Source of the DNA: Faecalibacterium gallinarum
Lineage (GTDB): Bacteria > Bacillota > Clostridia > Oscillospirales > Ruminococcaceae
NCBI RefSeq assembly: GCF_022180365.1
Contig: NZ_BQKV01000104.1
Coordinates: 1-42,111 of the forward strand
Length of the DNA: 42,111 nt
Reading direction: 5' to 3'
The notes beneath the pieces are model-generated. The model made no database searches. It saw only the letters and a list, made by a program, of their open reading frames with translations, and was not told the DNA's origin. Positions 38,887 to 42,111 of this stretch are shown here, one piece after another; the first letter of the stretch is position 1, and every line of letters begins with the position of its first letter. A program made the translations under genes and the position numbers.

Positions 38887-39264
38887 ATGGGCGCAGCTTC
38901 TGTTTCCGAGTATGTGGCGTCGCTGAATGAGGAGCAGCGGCAGCATGTCAGCGCATTTATTGACTTTATGAGTACAGAATACCCGCAGTTGACTCCTAAA
39001 ATCTCCTTTTCCATGCCCATGTGGCTGCTGGGGAAGAAGATGTATGAGGGATATGTGGCGGTTTCCGCCGCGAAAAACCATTTCTCCATCCATTTTTCCG
39101 ACGAGGTGTTTCTGAACCGTCTGGCTGAGGGCCTGCCCGCCTGCAAAAAGGGAAAGCGATGCATCAACATCCCATACGGCGATGAGGCATCCCTCCGCGC
39201 GGTGGAGGAGAGCGTCGGCGATTTTCTGAAACTCTATCGCTCTGAAGGGAGTTCCTCCCTATGA
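38887..39264 (+). CDS. DUF1801 (YdhG-like) protein
   Basis: 125 residues. VSEYVASLNEEQRQHVSAFI, then PKISFSMPMWLLGKKMYEGY and FSIHFSDEVFLNRLAEGLPA give the pattern of the YdhG/DUF1801 fold, a small alpha-beta protein related to frataxin-like iron-binding proteins. GGAGG lies seven bases before the ATG at 38887. It is 17 bases after the acetyltransferase gene and overlaps the next start by four bases. Biochemical role not established. Confidence 0.8.
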   Translation: MGAASVSEYVASLNEEQRQHVSAFIDFMSTEYPQLTPKISFSMPMWLLGKKMYEGYVAVSAAKNHFSIHFSDEVFLNRLAEGLPACKKGKRCINIPYGDEASLRAVEESVGDFLKLYRSEGSSSL

Positions 39265-39614
39265 ATGGTACAGAGGAAATCGGCTGCTGCGGCGCCTACT
39301 GCGGCACCTGCCGCGAGTATTTGAAAACCTGCAAGGGCTGCAAGCCGGGGTACCTGGACGGCTCCCGGGACCAGAGCAGGGCCAAATGCAGGATGAAGAA
39401 ATGCTGTCTGACCAGAGGCCACATCACCTGCGGGGACTGCGGAGAGTACGAGTCCTGCGAGACCATTCAATCCTTCCTCAGCCACCCCGGCTACAAATAC
39501 GGCAAGTACCGGCAGGCGCTGGAGTTCATCCGCGCCCACGGCCACGCCGCCTTCCTGAATGCGGCAAAACACTGGACAAACGCCTATGGCAGGTACCCCG
39601 AACAGGACCCCTGA
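39261..39614 (+). CDS. DUF3795 cysteine-rich protein
   Basis: 117 residues, rich in Cys: GCCGAYCGTCREYLKTCKGC near the N-terminus, then AKCRMKKCC and ITCGDCGEYESC. This is the DUF3795 pattern, a probable metal- or cluster-binding small protein found in many Clostridia and methanogens. The start overlaps the DUF1801 stop (ATGA), so the two are translated together. A hairpin with a short T-rich tail follows the stop. Confidence 0.85.
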   Translation: MNGTEEIGCCGAYCGTCREYLKTCKGCKPGYLDGSRDQSRAKCRMKKCCLTRGHITCGDCGEYESCETIQSFLSHPGYKYGKYRQALEFIRAHGHAAFLNAAKHWTNAYGRYPEQDP

Positions 39615-39624
39615 ACGAAACACC

Positions 39625-39655
39625 GCCCGCTGAACATCCACAGATTTCAGCGGGC
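39625..39655 (+). terminator. Terminator after the GNAT-DUF1801-DUF3795 operon
   Basis: GCCCGCTGA / TCAGCGGGC stem with a 13-base loop, then ctattctttg. The T-run is weak. Confidence 0.6.
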
Positions 39656-39810
39656 GCTATTCTTTGTCTATAGCTTGTTAAATACTGATACGCCTAATGT
39701 CCCAATCTGATCTTCTTTGTCAGCAGAGTCTTCCCCAGATACAACGGGATCAAAAGATAGTCTGCCACATCCTGCCGGACGGAATGTAAAATACCAGGGA
39801 GGGTGAAACC

Positions 39811-40215
39811 ATGCAGCACGAATGCAGAAGGAGACCAAGGTGTTCCCGGAGTACCAGGAGAAGTATCTTGCGGATTCCGAGTCAGGTCCCTGCCCCTGCT
39901 TTGGGAAGGGAGATACCTTTTGCTCAAGCGAACCCCAGCGCGGGACGATTTTTACCACCTGATAAACGGGCAATTCTACGGGGAAACGTGGGACGCTATC
40001 AGCCGGTATGTCTCACAGCCCTCCAGGGCAGGTCCATCATGCACAAATGGACCAATGATAAGCAGATGATGATCACCTGCTGCGACGACGGGACCCGGCC
40101 AGTGATCTTCAAGATCGAGCGGATAGACATTCCCGAAACCGAAGAGGAAAGGAAAGGGAATGGCTGGCAAAGCAGAATTTCACGAACACGGCTGAGAAAC
40201 GAACATGTCCATTAG
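39811..40215 (+). pseudogene. TIGR04076-family protein, frameshifted
   Basis: A GGAGGG site precedes an ATG at 39811 (MQHEC), but the family's sequence is spread over three frames: ETKVFPEYQEKYLADSESGP then CPCFGKGDTF in one, FYHLINGQFYGETWDAISRY in a second, SIMHKWTNDKQMMITCCDDG then TRPVIFKIERID in the third. The last motif is the strongest match to the family. At least two frameshifts make it nonfunctional. Confidence 0.65.
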
Positions 40216-40401
40216 CAGGCTCTGCGGCAACTTGTCTTCACCGCTTATGGGAATAACCAATTTTCCACCCAACAGTTGGAGAAAGCTTTTGGCAACGCGG
40301 CCTACGCAACCACTTGCGGATTTGTACTCAAGTTCGAGAAGCTGTGGCTACTACGGTCGGTAAAATACGGAAATCACATCAAGTATCAAATTGCAGAATA
40401 A
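40216..40401 (+). pseudogene. Remnant of a winged-helix protein C-terminus
   Basis: Open frame without a start, after a TAG: LRQLVFTAYGNNQFSTQQLE, KAFGNAAYATTCGFVLKFEK and LLRSVKYGNHIKYQIAE to TAA. It has the length and pattern of a winged-helix end domain. The parent gene is not recognisable. Confidence 0.4.
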
Positions 40402-40473
40402 GCCGAAGAATCGCCTTTTGAAATCTGTTGGGTTCAGAAAGTGTTATGCTTGACCATCCTGATAGCACAATAC

Positions 40474-41064
40474 TTAAAATTTACTTTTTCCATCTACTGT
40501 TCGTTGGTAAATTTCATCCAGCTTGATTTGTGTCTCTGTACAGATTGCATTTTGTATATCAATCTCCTGAACAATATACTTTATATTAAGTTTTGTAATC
40601 ATCATTATAAGTATTACAAACTTAAGAAACGAAGCGGACGTAAGTGTGGTAAGTAATGCTATCAATTCGGGATAGTGTGGGATTTCCTGTGGAATAAACA
40701 CACACAGTACTGTCGTTATAAATGCTTCGCCTAAGCCTATTGCAATCAAGAAAAACAGTTGGCCCTCTACTCTATTTTTTAGTAGTTCTGCATTTATTTT
40801 TGACGCAGATGTTGCGAAAATCGACCATACTGTCACATATATTCCAATAATAACCGATGCAACACCAGCTATTCCAGAACACCGGGATTCTTCAAAATAA
40901 CCCGATAATATTTTTGCTATTCCAGACAAATCCCAAGGCAAATTAATGCATAGGATTCCAAGCACAATTATCAGCAATTCTAATTTGCAATTTTTCAATA
41001 CTAAAGAGATTATAGCGGTAAGTTTAGACAACAGGCATCTCTTCCCAGACTTTGTTAATTTCAT
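40474..41064 (-). CDS. Predicted four-helix membrane protein
   Basis: About 196 residues, AT-rich. Hydrophobic helices at KLELLIIVLGILCINL, GIAGVASVIIGIYVTVWSIF, FFLIAIGLGEAFITTVLCVF and TSASFLKFVILIMMITKL, followed by a cytoplasmic-type charged tail (QEIDIQNAICTETQIKLDEI). The start is uncertain: an ATG at 41064 gives an overlap of 41 bases with the upstream gene, while a TTG near 41030 would overlap only its stop codon. Tight linkage with the upstream soluble protein suggests a two-gene unit. No family recognised. Confidence 0.55.
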   Translation of the reverse strand: MKLTKSGKRCLLSKLTAIISLVLKNCKLELLIIVLGILCINLPWDLSGIAKILSGYFEESRCSGIAGVASVIIGIYVTVWSIFATSASKINAELLKNRVEGQLFFLIAIGLGEAFITTVLCVFIPQEIPHYPELIALLTTLTSASFLKFVILIMMITKLNIKYIVQEIDIQNAICTETQIKLDEIYQRTVDGKSKF

Positions 41065-41962
41065 AATCATCACCAATGTCAGTTGCGTTCAAAAAGTGTT
41101 CTTTCACCTGCGAGTAATATTTTTGTCGTTCGTTCCTCAAGATTTCGTCCATATTATTCAAAATATACTCGGTTCCTAACTGTGTTCCCTTGATGGGAAA
41201 GAATATCTTCAAAACCGCAGTGCTGTCTTTTAGTTTTGCAATATCAATTTTCTCGTCCGGTTTATTGCGATAATTAACAGCTATCTCGTCAATACAGTTT
41301 GCATCCAAGTTGATAGATTCTAAAAGTTCAATAAGTGCTCCTATATCAAGTGTTGCTTTTTTCTTTTTACCCAGCCCAAGTGTTAGCGTAAAAGTATTAG
41401 ACTCTAATGTTGTTTTAGAAAATTCCATCAATGCTTTAAGATGCCCCAGAGCATTTCTTTCGCCGTGCACTTGACCGGAAAGAAAATCGTTCAGTGGTCG
41501 ACCTATATTTAAAGAAATTGTCACGCTCCGTGCTTCCTGGGCATCACGAATTTTCTCAAGTGCTATATTGCGCATTATAGGGCGAAGACGAATTTTATAC
41601 TCTGCATCAGTGGGAAGATATGAATTAAGATAATCTTCAATGTCATTATCATTAGGTCCTGCAAGATTTGATGACAACAGGGCGACACGATATCGCTTAT
41701 GGTATGCAACAGAATTAACATCGAACATTTCCTGCGGAATGTCGATCAGTTTTTGCGTCGTGGGATCACTTCCAAATGGTTTATTTTTTTCTTTGAGTTT
41801 ACCAATTGGAACAACCAAATAATCCTCATTCATATGATTCCATTCATACGCATGAACACGCATGATTTTCCCGTTAATTCGCCGAATGACATTTTGGGGA
41901 GAATCCTTCAGAATTTCTTGAATTTTTTTAAAAAAAGGAATAATGGCACGGGATGCTACTTG
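41024..41962 (-). CDS. Soluble protein of an unrecognised family, 5' end cut by an IS
   Basis: The frame is open from the IS edge at 41963 (QVASRAIIPFFKKIQEIL and onward) through an internal Met at 41863 to TAA at 41024, at least 312 residues. Typical segments: DVNSVAYHKRYRVALLSSNL, ARSVTISLNIGRPLNDFLSG, TFTLTLGLGKKKKATLDIGA. No signal peptide or membrane helix. Sequence just before Met279-equivalent looks coding, so the true start has been lost to the IS insertion rather than lying at 41863. The function is unknown; association with a membrane protein and AT-rich sequence recall accessory or defence gene pairs. Confidence 0.55.
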   Translation of the reverse strand, partial: QVASRAIIPFFKKIQEILKDSPQNVIRRINGKIMRVHAYEWNHMNEDYLVVPIGKLKEKNKPFGSDPTTQKLIDIPQEMFDVNSVAYHKRYRVALLSSNLAGPNDNDIEDYLNSYLPTDAEYKIRLRPIMRNIALEKIRDAQEARSVTISLNIGRPLNDFLSGQVHGERNALGHLKALMEFSKTTLESNTFTLTLGLGKKKKATLDIGALIELLESINLDANCIDEIAVNYRNKPDEKIDIAKLKDSTAVLKIFFPIKGTQLGTEYILNNMDEILRNERQKYYSQVKEHFLNATDIGDDYEINKVWEEMPVV

Positions 41963-42111
41963 TGAAGTGACCCCAAAAAGTTAGACAATAATTTGAAATA
42001 AAAATAGTTCAAACAGCCGAAAGGGCTTGTTGTCTGTGAATTGCAGGCGGCAGGCCCTTTAGCTTTGCCTTAATACGCCGGTTATTGTAGTAATCCAGAT
42101 AGTCAATGAGT
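41963..42111 (-). mobile_element. IS3-family insertion sequence, right end (contig edge, inverted copy)
   Basis: Reverse complement of bases 1-147 with two further bases. Inverted repeat tgaagtgaccccaaaaagtt starts at 41963. It interrupts the 5' part of the gene at 41024-41962. Confidence 0.85.
42009..42110 (-). CDS. IS3-family transposase OrfB, C-terminal fragment (second copy)
   Basis: The last 33 codons, identical in sequence to the copy at 3-101 ([20 protein letters not shown] onward). It is cut by the contig edge. Confidence 0.8.
   Translation of the reverse strand, partial: LIDYLDYYNNRRIKAKLKGLPPAIHRQQALSAV

Noticed and set aside
1-42111. CRISPR arrays
   Set aside because: No regularly spaced short repeats were seen. 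The repeats found are tRNA-related, iteron-like, operator-like or IS ends.

Overview
The window looks like one complete assembly contig from a high-GC gut Firmicute, probably an Oscillospiraceae/Ruminococcaceae relative of Faecalibacterium, Subdoligranulum or Gemmiger. The basis is inference: strong AGGAGG ribosome sites, TTGACA/TATAAT promoters, lipoproteins with Ser/Ala-rich linkers after the lipobox, a 4Fe-4S/CXXC redox cluster and Clostridia-type mobile modules. Both ends are the same 149-bp right end of an IS3-family element in inverted orientation, so the contig probably stops where repeated IS copies could not be assembled through.

Region 1 (about 150-21,600) is chromosomal metabolism, almost all on the minus strand. 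It holds a cysteine desulfidase and its GntR regulator. A plus-strand redox cluster follows: a TlpA-like lipoprotein, a 48-residue CXXC protein and a polyferredoxin-type membrane protein, with an FMN-binding lipoprotein facing it and a decayed IS between them. Next come a fruR-fruK-fruA fructose PTS operon, an FMN-riboswitch-controlled ribU plus flavin-binding protein operon, and a four-gene molybdenum hydroxylase operon (FAD, 2Fe-2S and Mo subunits plus a MocA-like cofactor transferase) beside a purine permease. The block ends with a FecCD-type ABC importer, a protein fusing a P-loop NTPase to a ModE-type DNA-binding domain, and an M32 carboxypeptidase. A ModE-like palindrome sits on the importer promoter. 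Together these suggest that molybdate or tungstate uptake, cofactor maturation and a Mo enzyme for purine breakdown belong to one physiological unit.

Region 2 (about 21,600-37,800) is a mobile island between two tRNA-Pro(TGG) genes. The left tRNA is preceded by a partial duplicate of itself. The island carries a low-GC membrane-anchored PIN-domain protein with a small overlapping acidic ORF. It also has a mobilisable module (integrase, excisionase, relaxase with Sel1 repeats, MobC-like protein, a replication/HTH gene broken by a TGA codon, a second excisionase-like gene and a DUF1653-like HTH protein). Then come a low-GC restriction-modification system (two methyltransferases, a Cro-type regulator and a convergent large nuclease) and the debris of a second integrase module (one integrase with an altered catalytic motif, one broken by two amber codons).

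Region 3 (about 37,800-42,111) holds small stand-alone genes (a hypothetical, a GNAT acetyltransferase, DUF1801 and DUF3795 proteins), two pseudogene remnants, and a low-GC pair (a soluble protein overlapping a membrane protein) whose first gene is cut by the terminal IS copy.
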